Shown piece after piece: positions 45,209 through 53,667 of a DNA stretch of 64,000 nt. A program made the translations under genes and the position numbers. The notes beneath the pieces were generated by a model. The model ran no database searches. It was not told where the DNA came from and saw only the letters and a list, made by a program, of their open reading frames with translations. Positions within the stretch are counted from its first letter, which is position 1. The number at the start of each line of letters is the position of its first letter. Source of the stretch: Photobacterium lutimaris (GTDB taxonomy: Bacteria; Pseudomonadota; Gammaproteobacteria; Enterobacterales; Vibrionaceae); contig NZ_PYMH01000019.1 of the NCBI RefSeq assembly GCF_003025555.1, forward strand, positions 1 through 64,000, written 5' to 3'.

Positions 45209-47098
45209 CTATTCGCCTTTCTTCAGCAGGCCTTGCTTCTTGAGGTACACCAACAGCAGGGAAATCGCAGCCGGGGTGATGCCTGAAATACGTGACGCCA
45301 TACCGATAGTTTCCGGCTTGGCATCATTGAGCTTGGCAATGACTTCGTTCGACAAGCCTTTGACGACGCTGTAATCGATATCCAGCGGCAGCTTGGTCTT
45401 CTCATGGCGCAGGGATTTTTCCACTTCGTCTTTCTGGCGGTCAATATACCCTTGGTACTTGACCTGGGTTTCCACCTGTTCGCAGGCCTGGCTATCTTCA
45501 TGAGCAGGGCCGAATAGCGCAATATCAGTAAGCAGGTTGTACGTTACTTCCGGACGGCGCAGCAAATCCTCGCCGCTCGCCTCGCGGGTGATCGGCGTCT
45601 TGAGGATCTGGTTTACCGCCTCAACCTGCTCCGACGTCGGCGTCACCCAAATATTTTTCAGGCGCTGGCGTTCCTGCTCAATATTTTCCAGTTTCTGGTT
45701 GAAGCGTGCCCACCGTTCGTCATCAACCAAACCAAATTCGCGGCCAATTTCGGTCAAACGCAAATCAGCGTTGTCTTCACGCAGCAGCAAACGATATTCA
45801 GCTCGGGATGTGAACATGCGGTACGGTTCTTTGGTGCCCATGGTCGACAAATCGTCAATCAGTACACCCATGTAGGCCTGATCGCGACGCGGGCTCCAAC
45901 CTTCACGGTCCTGTGCCAGCAGGGCAGCGTTCATTCCGGCCAACAAGCCTTGGGCTGCGGCCTCTTCGTAACCGGTGGTGCCGTTGATCTGGCCGGCAAA
46001 GAACAGACCATTGATAAACTTGGTCTCGAACGTCTGCTTCAAGTCACGAGGATCGAAGAAATCATACTCAATGGCATAACCCGGACGGACAATATCGGCA
46101 TTCTCGAAACCCTTCATCGAACGGACAATCTGCATCTGGACATCAAACGGCAAACTGGTGGAAATCCCGTTTGGGTACAGCTCATGGGTTGTCAGGCCTT
46201 CAGGCTCGATGAAGATCTGATGGCTGTCCTTGTCGGCAAAACGCATTACCTTGTCTTCGATCGACGGGCAGTAACGTGGGCCGATCCCCTCGATCACCCC
46301 GGAATACATCGGGCTGCGATCCAGATTATTACGGATCACATCGTGAGTTTTCTCGTTGGTGTGGGTAATAAAACATGGGATCTGGCGTGGATGATCCGAG
46401 GCTTTACCCATAAACGAAAACAGTGGTGTCGGGTTGTCACCATGCTGGGCTTGCAGCTGGCTAAAATCGACACTGCGCGCATCAATACGCGGAGGTGTTC
46501 CGGTCTTGAGACGATCAACCCGGAATGGCATTTCACGCAAACGTGACGCCAAGGTGATCGACGGTGGATCCCCGGCGCGGCCGCCGTTGTAGTTTTCTAG
46601 ACCAATGTGGATCTTGCCACCGAGGAATGTCCCTACAGTCAACACGACCGCTTTGGCACGGAACTTCAGTCCCATTTCAGTTACGGCGCCGACAACACGA
46701 TCATTTTCGATGATCAGATCATCAACCGCCTGTTGGAATAACTTTAGGTTCGGCTGGTTCTCTAGCGCGTCACGCACGGCTGCTTTGTACAGGGCACGGT
46801 CTGCCTGAGCGCGTGTTGCCCTCACCGCAGGGCCTTTTGACGAGTTCAAAGTGCGGAACTGGATCCCGCCTTTGTCGATCGCCCGGGCCATCAAACCACC
46901 AAGGGCGTCAACTTCTTTAACCAGGTGTCCTTTCCCGATCCCGCCGATTGCTGGGTTGCATGACATCTGTCCCAACGTATCGATGTTGTGTGTCAGCAGT
47001 AGGGTTTTTTGTCCCATACGGGCTGCTGCCAATGCAGCTTCAGTCCCGGCATGGCCGCCACCTACGACGATGACATCAAAATTTTCCTGGTAAAACAT
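45209..47098 (-). CDS. mnmG: tRNA U34 carboxymethylaminomethyl modification enzyme MnmG (GidA)
   Basis: A 629-residue FAD enzyme, the same length as in E. coli, that works with MnmE to make cmnm5U34 in tRNAs. The FAD motif VVGGGHAGTEAALAAARMG is near the N-terminus; other signatures are CNPAIGGIGKGHL and GGRAGDPPS. The ATG at 47098 with GAGGT upstream is preferred; seven more codons are open. It is transcribed away from oriC, as in E. coli. Confidence 0.97.
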   Translation of the reverse strand: MFYQENFDVIVVGGGHAGTEAALAAARMGQKTLLLTHNIDTLGQMSCNPAIGGIGKGHLVKEVDALGGLMARAIDKGGIQFRTLNSSKGPAVRATRAQADRALYKAAVRDALENQPNLKLFQQAVDDLIIENDRVVGAVTEMGLKFRAKAVVLTVGTFLGGKIHIGLENYNGGRAGDPPSITLASRLREMPFRVDRLKTGTPPRIDARSVDFSQLQAQHGDNPTPLFSFMGKASDHPRQIPCFITHTNEKTHDVIRNNLDRSPMYSGVIEGIGPRYCPSIEDKVMRFADKDSHQIFIEPEGLTTHELYPNGISTSLPFDVQMQIVRSMKGFENADIVRPGYAIEYDFFDPRDLKQTFETKFINGLFFAGQINGTTGYEEAAAQGLLAGMNAALLAQDREGWSPRRDQAYMGVLIDDLSTMGTKEPYRMFTSRAEYRLLLREDNADLRLTEIGREFGLVDDERWARFNQKLENIEQERQRLKNIWVTPTSEQVEAVNQILKTPITREASGEDLLRRPEVTYNLLTDIALFGPAHEDSQACEQVETQVKYQGYIDRQKDEVEKSLRHEKTKLPLDIDYSVVKGLSNEVIAKLNDAKPETIGMASRISGITPAAISLLLVYLKKQGLLKKGE

Positions 47099-47189
47099 GA
47101 AACTACCTCGGATATTCAAAATTGGCAGTGAGTTATCTTTGAGCGAAGGTGCAATATTCTATCCTGTTTCCGTCGTGGAGAGAATCTTT

Positions 47190-47500
47190 CCTGAAGATCA
47201 TTTGATCCTTGGGGATACTGCTTTTGAATATAGATAAGATCTTTTAAATAGATCTTCTGTTAGATCTATTATATAGATCCGCCGATCGTGTGGATAAGTG
47301 ATAAATGATCCTAATGATCATGGTCTTATCGAGGATCATTTGCTGTGGAGCAGCATGGATCAGTGCTGGGATTAGCTGGGATCAAAAAAGGCAGTTATTA
47401 ACAGCGGAATGGAGGACAAGAAGTTACTAAAGGGATAACTATGGGTTGATCACCGTTTAGATCTATAGTTATCCACAGAAAAAAGTTTAAAGATCGGCAA
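47190..47500. other. oriC: chromosomal replication origin oriC
   Basis: The region between mnmG and mioC has every mark of oriC. Four GATC-headed AT-rich repeats at 47238, 47251, 47263 and 47276 are spaced 13, 12 and 13 bases, like the E. coli 13-mers. A DnaA box TGTGGATAA lies at 47289-47297 and TTATCCACA at 47469-47477, the positions of R1 and R4; weaker boxes include TTATTAACA (47396-47404). I count 15 GATC sites from 47196 to 47492, the targets of Dam and SeqA. The order and orientation match the E. coli origin. Confidence 0.95.
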
Positions 47501-47530
47501 AAACTGGGTAAAAAACTGTTTGTTTTTTAT

Positions 47531-47974
47531 TCAAAGCAGGTTGTTTTTCCAGTTTTCCAGCCATAATTCTGCTGGATCCTCCGGGACCGGATCCCGTGAA
47601 ACATCAATTTCGAGTCTTTCCCCAAGGCGGATCGCCCCCAGATTTGCCAACTGTTGATCAATCTTCCTGGCTGCGGCACAAAAGGTATCGTAGCTGGAGT
47701 CACCCAAGCCGATCACGGCATAGCGTAAAGCGGCGAGATCCGGTTGCTGGCTGTGTAGTTGTTCGGCGAAAGGCTGGAAATTGTCGGGATATTCACCTGC
47801 GCCATGGGTCGAGCAGACCACCAGCCAGATTTGGTCGGTAGCAAGTTGTCCGAGGTCGGCTTGGTTGGTGATATCCGTACTATGGCCGGCTTGTTCCAGC
47901 AGGTCGCTCAAGTGGTCGGCAACGTATTCGGCGCCGCCAAGGGTGCTGCCGGTAATAAGGGTAATGTGGCTCAT
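47531..47974 (-). CDS. mioC: flavodoxin-like protein MioC
   Basis: A 147-residue FMN-binding flavodoxin with the phosphate loop ITGSTLGGAEYVADHL and the STHGAGEYPDNF loop near 55. Same length as E. coli MioC (147). It is transcribed towards oriC, as in E. coli, where its transcription can disturb initiation. Confidence 0.95.
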   Translation of the reverse strand: MSHITLITGSTLGGAEYVADHLSDLLEQAGHSTDITNQADLGQLATDQIWLVVCSTHGAGEYPDNFQPFAEQLHSQQPDLAALRYAVIGLGDSSYDTFCAAARKIDQQLANLGAIRLGERLEIDVSRDPVPEDPAELWLENWKNNLL

Positions 47975-48007
47975 GTCCTCAAATCCGTGTAGATATTCAC
48001 AAAGGGG

Positions 48008-48122
48008 TTATACACAGTATTGTACTGGGTTGGACGTAGGAGGGAAGCTTGATCTTGCTGGGGAGGGGATCTTTTATCGGCAGCTTATACACAGCCTGTC
48101 ACGCGGATCCGAGACAGGCTGT
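48008..48122. promoter_or_regulatory. mioC upstream region with DnaA boxes and a hairpin
   Basis: Two copies of TTATACACA, a good DnaA box, lie at 48008-48016 and 48085-48093 upstream of mioC. The second one overlaps a 10-bp inverted repeat, ACAGCCTGTC (48091-48100) and GACAGGCTGT (48113-48122). On the minus strand the stem lies 26 bases after the mnmE stop and could be a weak terminator, though no T run follows. DnaA repression of mioC is known in E. coli. Confidence 0.6.
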
Positions 48123-48147
48123 GGAAATGATCGCGGGTGAGGATCGG

Positions 48148-49515
48148 TTATTTGCCGATACAGAACGAGGTGAAGATCCGGCCGAGTAGATCATCGGAGG
48201 TAAATTCGCCGGTAATTTCACTCAGGTGTTGCTGGGCGAGGCGGAGCTCTTCGGCAAGGATTTCTCCGGCCATGAAGCCCTCCAGTTGCTCTTTGCCGGT
48301 TTCCAGATGGCTGGCTGCGCGCTCCAGGGCGTCAAGGTGACGCCGGCGGGCCATAAAGCCCCCTTCGGTGGTGCCGGCAAAGCCCATGCATTCCTTGAGG
48401 TGTTCACGCAGTGGTTCGACCCCTTCTCCGGTACGGGCTGAGAGGCGGATAAGGGTCGGGTTGTTGACGTGGCAAATCCCCGTGCTTTCTCCGGTCAGCT
48501 CAACCTTGTTACGGATCACCGTAATGCCCAGCCCTTGCGGTAAACGTTCAATAAACTCCGGCCAGATCTCTGCCGGGTCTGTGGCGTCGGTGGTGGTACC
48601 ATCGACCATGAACAGAACGCGGTCGGCTTGCTGGATTTCCTCCCAGGCCCGTTCGATACCAATGCGCTCAACTTCGTCAGAGGCTTCACGTAAGCCTGCG
48701 GTGTCGATGATATGCAGCGGCATGCCATCAATGTGGATATGCTCGCGCAGTACGTCACGGGTGGTACCGGCAATATCGGTGACGATGGCACTGTCCTTGC
48801 CGGAAAGGGCATTGAGTAGGCTCGACTTACCGGCATTCGGCCGACCGGCAATCACGACCTTCATCCCTTCACGCATGATAGCGCCTTGGTTGGCTTCGCG
48901 GCGCACGGCATCTAGACGGTCGATAATGCCGTTAAGATCACCGGAGACCTTGCCATCGGACAGGAAGTCGATTTCTTCTTCAGGGAAGTCAATCGCGGCT
49001 TCGACGTAGATGCGCAGATGAATAAGGGCCTCAACTAATTCATTAACGCGGGTCGAGAAGGCCCCCTGCAGCGATTTGAAGGCACTTTTTGCCGCTTCCT
49101 CTGAACTGGCATCAATCAGGTCGGCAATCGCCTCTGCTTGCGTCAGGTCGAGTTTGTCGTTCATAAAGGCGCGTTCGGAGAACTCCCCCGGTCGGGCAGC
49201 GCGAATGCCATCGATTTCCAAGATACGGCGGATCATCATATCCATCAGTACCGGGCCGCCATGGCCCTGCAGCTCGAGGACATCTTCGCCGGTAAAGGAG
49301 TTCGGGCCCTTGAAGAACAAGGCTATTCCCTGATCCAGCGCCGTACCATCTTCATTTTTGAACGATAGGTATTCGGCATAGCGAGGCTTGAGCTCACGTC
49401 CGGCTACGGCCAGGGTGACCTCGTTGGCTTTCGGGCCCGAGACGCGGATGATCCCGACGCCGCCACGCCCTGGTGGGGTGGCTTGGGCAACAATGGTATC
49501 TGTATGTTCAGTCAT
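48148..49515 (-). CDS. mnmE: tRNA modification GTPase MnmE (TrmE)
   Basis: A 455-residue GTPase, partner of MnmG. An N-terminal folate-binding domain (about 1-120) precedes a helical domain that carries an inserted G domain with GRPNAGKSSLLNAL near 224, DIAGTTRD near 248 and DTAGLR near 270. The chain ends in the catalytic CIGK. Length is as in E. coli (454). It stands between the mioC region and a terminator. Confidence 0.97.
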   Translation of the reverse strand: MTEHTDTIVAQATPPGRGGVGIIRVSGPKANEVTLAVAGRELKPRYAEYLSFKNEDGTALDQGIALFFKGPNSFTGEDVLELQGHGGPVLMDMMIRRILEIDGIRAARPGEFSERAFMNDKLDLTQAEAIADLIDASSEEAAKSAFKSLQGAFSTRVNELVEALIHLRIYVEAAIDFPEEEIDFLSDGKVSGDLNGIIDRLDAVRREANQGAIMREGMKVVIAGRPNAGKSSLLNALSGKDSAIVTDIAGTTRDVLREHIHIDGMPLHIIDTAGLREASDEVERIGIERAWEEIQQADRVLFMVDGTTTDATDPAEIWPEFIERLPQGLGITVIRNKVELTGESTGICHVNNPTLIRLSARTGEGVEPLREHLKECMGFAGTTEGGFMARRRHLDALERAASHLETGKEQLEGFMAGEILAEELRLAQQHLSEITGEFTSDDLLGRIFTSFCIGK

Positions 49516-49604
49516 AATTTTGGCTTAGCTTGATAAATACGCGGCAATTGTAAACAGAGTAGTGGCGATTGCCCAGCAATGGCAAGTGCTTGGGATTGGG
49601 AGAA

Positions 49605-49634
49605 TAAAAAAGGCGGCCCGCAGGCCGCCTTTTT
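49605..49634 (-). terminator. terminator after yidC
   Basis: The arms GGCGGCC (49612-49618) and GGCCGCC (49623-49629) have a CGCA loop, with A6 before and T5 after. The minus strand has a T run, so it ends the rpmH-rnpA-yidD-yidC message; mnmE starts 90 bases further on. Confidence 0.88.
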
Positions 49635-49651
49635 CTTAACTCAGGGCTGCG

Positions 49652-51259
49652 TTACTTGCTATGCAGACCTTTCTTTTCCAGTGAACGGTAAATCAACGTC
49701 TGCTGGATAAGTGTTACGACGTTAGATACCAGCCAGTAAAGGACTAGACCTGACGGGAAGAACAGGAAGAAGAAGGTGAACATCACCGGCATGAAAGTCA
49801 TGATCTTCTGCTGCATCGGGTCGGTAACCGTCGTCGGGCTCATCTTCTGGATCATGAACATGGTCGCACCCATCAGGATCGGCAGGATGTAGTACGGGTC
49901 CTGTGCTGACAGGTCGTGGATCCAGCCGAAGAATGGTGTATGACGTAGTTCAACGGATTCCATCAATGACCAGTAAAGTGCGATGAAGATAGGCATCTGT
50001 AGCAAGATTGGTAGACAGCCACCCAGTGGGTTCACTTTCTCTTTCTTGTACAGTTCCATCATTTCCTGGCTCATGCGCTGGCGGTCGTCGCCCAAACGCT
50101 CACGCATTGCTTGCAGTTTTGGCTGCAGCATACGCATTTTCGCCATTGAGGTGTACTGCGCTTTGGTCAGCGGGTACATCGCACCACGAACAATGAATGT
50201 CAGGATAATAATTGCCAGACCCCAGTTCACCACGATGCCTTGGATGAACGACAGCAGGCTGTGAAGCGGGCTGGCGATAAACCATAGCCAGCCGTAGTCG
50301 ACTGTCAGGTTCAGGTTCGGAGCCGTTGCTGCCATTTGGTCTTGTAGTTTAGGACCGACCCACAGTGTCGCCGTTAGTGACTGCTCACTGCCAGGCGCAA
50401 CTGTCGTTGTTGGCATGCGTACACCGATGTAGCCCTGGCCATTACCAGTGCGGGTGTACAGGTTGCTCGCTTCTTCTGTGCGCGGGATCCATGCTGTCAC
50501 GAAGTAGTGCTGCATCATTGCCGCCCAGCCTTGATTCATATCCAGGTTCAAGTTTTTGTCCTGCATATCATCGAAGCTGTACTTCTTGTACTTCACGTTG
50601 CCAGTTGAGTATGCGCCACCACGGTAGGTAGGCATGGTCAGGCTGCCGCCATCGTCCATTAGGTTTTGCTTCAGCTGGGCATACATCTGCACGCTGGCTG
50701 GCTGGGCAGATTGGTTATCGATGCTGTATTCAACATCAACTGCGTAGCTGTTGCGCTTCACGATGATCGTTTTGGTGTAGCTGATGCCGTCTTGCTCGTA
50801 AGTCAGCGGTACGCGCAGTTCGTCTTGGCCATCAGCGAGGACGAAGCTGTCAGCGGTTGCTTGTAGTTGAGCACGACCAGCTGCCGTATCGATACCTTGG
50901 GCACCGATTAGGCCTGATTGAGCTGTGTAGCTATGGCCCTGGTCATTTTTCAGGAGAACGAATGGGTCTTCCGATTCCAATTCGTTGTCATAAGCCAGTA
51001 GCTTTGCTTCGATGATGTCACCACCTAGCGTATCGACAGTAAGCGCCAGTACATCAGTGTTAATAGTGATCAAGTTGTTTGACGTGCTTTGGTCAGTGAT
51101 AGTCTGGCCGTCAGCGGAATGCGAAGGCACATCACCACTGTTGTTGACTTGTTGCGCTACACCCTGCGGTTGCGGGTTGCTGTCTGTATTCCACTGTTGG
51201 AACAGTAGGAAAGAGACAAACAGTAGGGCAATTAACAGAATATTGCGTTGGGAATCCAT
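49652..51259 (-). CDS. yidC: membrane protein insertase YidC
   Basis: A 535-residue inner-membrane insertase. An N-terminal membrane anchor (about 5-22) is followed by a large periplasmic beta domain (about 60-330) and the conserved five-helix core (about 345-530) with the hydrophilic-groove arginine in IVRGAMYPLTKAQY. It is of the long, Gram-negative type. It follows yidD by two bases. Confidence 0.97.
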   Translation of the reverse strand: MDSQRNILLIALLFVSFLLFQQWNTDSNPQPQGVAQQVNNSGDVPSHSADGQTITDQSTSNNLITINTDVLALTVDTLGGDIIEAKLLAYDNELESEDPFVLLKNDQGHSYTAQSGLIGAQGIDTAAGRAQLQATADSFVLADGQDELRVPLTYEQDGISYTKTIIVKRNSYAVDVEYSIDNQSAQPASVQMYAQLKQNLMDDGGSLTMPTYRGGAYSTGNVKYKKYSFDDMQDKNLNLDMNQGWAAMMQHYFVTAWIPRTEEASNLYTRTGNGQGYIGVRMPTTTVAPGSEQSLTATLWVGPKLQDQMAATAPNLNLTVDYGWLWFIASPLHSLLSFIQGIVVNWGLAIIILTFIVRGAMYPLTKAQYTSMAKMRMLQPKLQAMRERLGDDRQRMSQEMMELYKKEKVNPLGGCLPILLQMPIFIALYWSLMESVELRHTPFFGWIHDLSAQDPYYILPILMGATMFMIQKMSPTTVTDPMQQKIMTFMPVMFTFFFLFFPSGLVLYWLVSNVVTLIQQTLIYRSLEKKGLHSK

Positions 51260-51261
51260 CG

Positions 51262-51519
51262 TTAATTATCTCTGTCGTTATGCTTGGTTGGCGGAACGGG
51301 GTCATAACCACCGTCGGTTAAAGGATGACATCTTAATAGACGTTTCGCTGCGAACCAACCACCTTTTATCGCTCCATGCGTTTTTATCGCCTCGATAGCG
51401 TATTGGGAACATGTAGGGGTAAAGCGACAGCGGGGCCCAATAAGCGGACTTATTGCCAGTTGGTAAAAGCGGACTAGTCTGATGACTAGCCACGCGAAGG
51501 GCGAGACAGGCGATGCCAT
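51262..51519 (-). CDS. yidD: membrane protein insertion efficiency factor YidD
   Basis: An 85-residue protein with the family core ISPLIGPRCRFTPTCSQYAIEA and three conserved cysteines, and an amphipathic N-terminal helix. It assists YidC. It overlaps the 3' end of rnpA by 34 bases, which points to coupled translation, and is two bases from yidC. Confidence 0.95.
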   Translation of the reverse strand: MASPVSPFAWLVIRLVRFYQLAISPLIGPRCRFTPTCSQYAIEAIKTHGAIKGGWFAAKRLLRCHPLTDGGYDPVPPTKHNDRDN

Positions 51520-51842
51520 AATTTCTCTAGAAGCTTGAAAAGTTCTTCGTTGCTCAGTTCACTGGCACTTTTCTTGGCGATAACGACAAAATCCTTTGCT
51601 GGCAGATCATGTTGCTGCAGGCGGAAACTCTCACGCACGATACGTTTGAATTTGTTACGGCCAACGGCAGTTTTAATCTGTTTCTTCGGGACAGCCAAGC
51701 CAAGACGCGGATGGTCGAGGTTGTTATTGCGGGCAAGAATAGTTAAATGAGGAGAGCCAGCACGATGAGCTTGCTGGAAGACTTTTTTGTAATGTTCGGG
51801 AGTTAACAGACGTAACTCCCGAGAGAAAGCGTTCTTACTCAA
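51486..51842 (-). CDS. rnpA: ribonuclease P protein component RnpA (TTG start)
   Basis: A 118-residue basic protein subunit of RNase P, with the RNA-binding signature GRNKFKRIVRESFR near 60-73. Relatives start a few residues before FSRELRLLTPEH; the only fitting start is a TTG at 51842, 13 bases after the rpmH stop, with a poor Shine-Dalgarno, so coupling to rpmH is likely. The frame stays open 31 codons upstream through rpmH, which is not taken as coding. E. coli RnpA (119) also has a non-ATG start. Confidence 0.93.
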   Translation of the reverse strand: MSKNAFSRELRLLTPEHYKKVFQQAHRAGSPHLTILARNNNLDHPRLGLAVPKKQIKTAVGRNKFKRIVRESFRLQQHDLPAKDFVVIAKKSASELSNEELFKLLEKLWHRLSRPSRG

Positions 51843-51855
51843 AATAATCTGATGA

Positions 51856-51990
51856 TTACTTAGAAAGACGCTTACGGCCTTTAGCGCGACGAGCGTTGAT
51901 TGTTGCGCGACCGTTCTTAGTAGCCATGCGTGCACGGAAACCGTGGTTACGCTTGCGCTTTAGAACTGAAGGTTGAAAAGTGCGTTTCAT
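51856..51990 (-). CDS. rpmH: 50S ribosomal protein L34 RpmH
   Basis: A 44-codon gene read directly from the minus strand: it begins MKRTFQPSVLKRKRNHGF and ends AKGRKRLSK. Length and sequence are those of bacterial L34. The ATG is at 51988-51990 and TAA at 51856-51858. It is the first gene of the rpmH-rnpA-yidD-yidC cluster, with its promoter at 52081-52109. Confidence 0.98.
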   Translation of the reverse strand: MKRTFQPSVLKRKRNHGFRARMATKNGRATINARRAKGRKRLSK

Positions 51991-52080
51991 GGGTTTTACC
52001 TTAAATTAACTGATCAGTTTTTAAGTTTGGTTAGAGTTTAGCGACTGATTTCAGTCGTTGCCTCTAATCAAAGAGGCGGA

Positions 52081-52109
52081 ATTGTAATCACTGACTCTTA
52101 AATAGTCAA
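52081..52109 (-). promoter_or_regulatory. rpmH-rnpA promoter
   Basis: On the minus strand TTGACT (52104-52109) and TACAAT (52081-52086) are 17 bases apart, one mismatch from consensus in each hexamer. The leader behind it can form two hairpins: GCCTCT/AGAGGC (52060-52077) and CGACTGA/TCAGTCG (52042-52057). Confidence 0.85.
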
Positions 52110-52175
52110 TAATTATGCCCGCAGAGAACTACGGGCGCTGAATTATACTTCCTATTTGCCAGAGTGCAAGGATCC

Positions 52176-52913
52176 TTAACGGATCCCGACTTGGTTTAGG
52201 AACTTCTTCAGCCTCGGATCTTGCGGATTACCGAAGATCTGATCCGGAGTGCCTTGTTCGACAAAGCCGCCATCGGCCATAAAGATCACCCGATCGGCCA
52301 CTTCGCGGGCAAATTGCATTTCGTGGGTAACCACCAGCATGGTCTGGTGCCGGGTGGCCAGTTTCTGCATCAGGTTCAACACTTCGCCGACCCACTCGGG
52401 ATCCAGTGCCGATGTTGGCTCGTCAAACAGTAGCAATTCGGCTTCGAGTGCCATTGCACGGCCGATCCCGACTCGTTGTTGCTGACCGCCAGACAGGGCG
52501 GCAGGGTAATGCTCGCCTTTGTCGCCAAGGCCTATGTCGTCAAGGATCTGCTGGGCCTTCTGGTGAGCTTCTTCTTTGTTCCAGCCCTTAACGGTGATCA
52601 GGCCCTCGGCGATATTTTGTCGTGCTGTCAGGTGAGCAAAGAGGGCATAGTTCTGGAATACAAACCCGGTCTTGCGGCGCAGTGCCAGCACCTCTTTTTG
52701 GCCGGCCTGCTGGCTGTCGATCGAGACATCGCCAAGGGTGAGGTGTCCTTCATCGGCGGTTTCGAGGAAATTGACACAGCGCAGCAGAGTCGACTTTCCA
52801 GTTCCCGACGGGCCGATCACGACGACGATTTCACCTTTGCTGATAGTTAAATCTAGCCCGGAGAAAATGGTCGCATCACCAAAGCGCTTCGTCAGGTTTT
52901 CAATTTTAATCAT
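52176..52913 (-). CDS. amino-acid ABC transporter ATP-binding protein (GlnQ/TcyC type)
   Basis: A 245-residue ATPase of the polar amino-acid uptake family. Walker A GPSGTGKS near 34, signature LSGGQQQR near 141, Walker B ELLLFDEPTSALDP near 160 and the His switch VVTHEM near 196 are all present. It overlaps the permease stop (ATGA). It is the last gene of the transporter operon, about 185 bases upstream of rpmH; this transporter sits between rpmH and dnaA in Vibrio too. Confidence 0.93.
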   Translation of the reverse strand: MIKIENLTKRFGDATIFSGLDLTISKGEIVVVIGPSGTGKSTLLRCVNFLETADEGHLTLGDVSIDSQQAGQKEVLALRRKTGFVFQNYALFAHLTARQNIAEGLITVKGWNKEEAHQKAQQILDDIGLGDKGEHYPAALSGGQQQRVGIGRAMALEAELLLFDEPTSALDPEWVGEVLNLMQKLATRHQTMLVVTHEMQFAREVADRVIFMADGGFVEQGTPDQIFGNPQDPRLKKFLNQVGIR

Positions 52914-53581
52914 CGTGTATACGCCCTGTTGAGTTTGGCTTCTGCCCAGTTTTGGACCCGGGTCAGGACAAGCACTATACCCCAGTAGATAAGGGCAACG
53001 GCAAGGAATGCCTCAAAGAACTTGAAGCTTGAAGAGGCCTCCATTTGGGCCATAGCCATGATTTCAGCTACCCCGAGGGTGAAAGCCAGCGAGGTTGATT
53101 TGATCATGTCGATGAAATAGTTCATTAGCGATGGCAGGGCCACCCGTGTAGCCTGTGGCAGGATGATCCGCCGCATGGCTTGTAGTTCAGTCATGCCAAT
53201 TGACAGGCTGGCTTCGCGTTGGCTGCGGTCGATACCGAGGATGGCTGCACGGATAGTCTCGGCCATGTAAGCGGCAAAATGCAGGCTCAGGCCTATGACT
53301 GCGGCGGTAAAGGCATCAAGACCAACGAAGACCGGCATCACTTGTGGCAGGCCATAATAGAGCAGGAACAGCTGTACCAGCAGTGGGGTACCGCGGAAAA
53401 AGCTGATATAGAGTTGGCTGAGCTGATCGAGCACCGGAATGCGGTAAGTTCGCAGCAGTGCCAGTACCAATGCGATGATCAGGGCAAACACTAAGCCCCA
53501 GAGTGCCATTCCCATCGTGGTACCGAGATATTTGAACAAGATCGGCATCAGGGAAAGCATATAGTCAAAATCAAAACCCAT
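52910..53581 (-). CDS. amino-acid ABC transporter permease (HisM/TcyB type)
   Basis: A 223-residue inner-membrane permease with about five helices. The N-terminal part has the LYISFFRGTPLLVQLFLLYYGLP motif near 57-79, and the EAA loop is EASLSIGMTELQAMRRIILPQA near 123-145. The fold belongs to the His/Glu/Gln/cystine group. Probably a homodimer, as only one permease gene is present. Confidence 0.93.
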   Translation of the reverse strand: MGFDFDYMLSLMPILFKYLGTTMGMALWGLVFALIIALVLALLRTYRIPVLDQLSQLYISFFRGTPLLVQLFLLYYGLPQVMPVFVGLDAFTAAVIGLSLHFAAYMAETIRAAILGIDRSQREASLSIGMTELQAMRRIILPQATRVALPSLMNYFIDMIKSTSLAFTLGVAEIMAMAQMEASSSFKFFEAFLAVALIYWGIVLVLTRVQNWAEAKLNRAYTR

Positions 53582-53607
53582 ATGGTGTCTTCTTTTTTAC
53601 TGTGGTT

Positions 53608-53645
53608 TTTCAGCGACAAAGACCCACCCGAGGGTGAGCCTTTTG
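53608..53645 (-). repeat. intercistronic hairpin after the binding-protein gene
   Basis: Read on the minus strand, GGCTCACCC and GGGTGGGTC pair (with G-T wobbles) around a TC loop and are followed by TTTGTC. It lies 22 bases after the stop of the binding-protein gene and 26 before the permease. Such stems commonly let the binding protein be made in excess over the membrane parts. Confidence 0.6.
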
Positions 53646-53667
53646 TTATGAAGAATAGCAGGTGTTA

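Noticed and set aside
47289..47477. Second-chromosome type origin (RctB iterons)
   Set aside because: No array of 11-12-mer iterons is seen; the DnaA boxes, 13-mers and mnmG-mioC setting are those of chromosome 1.
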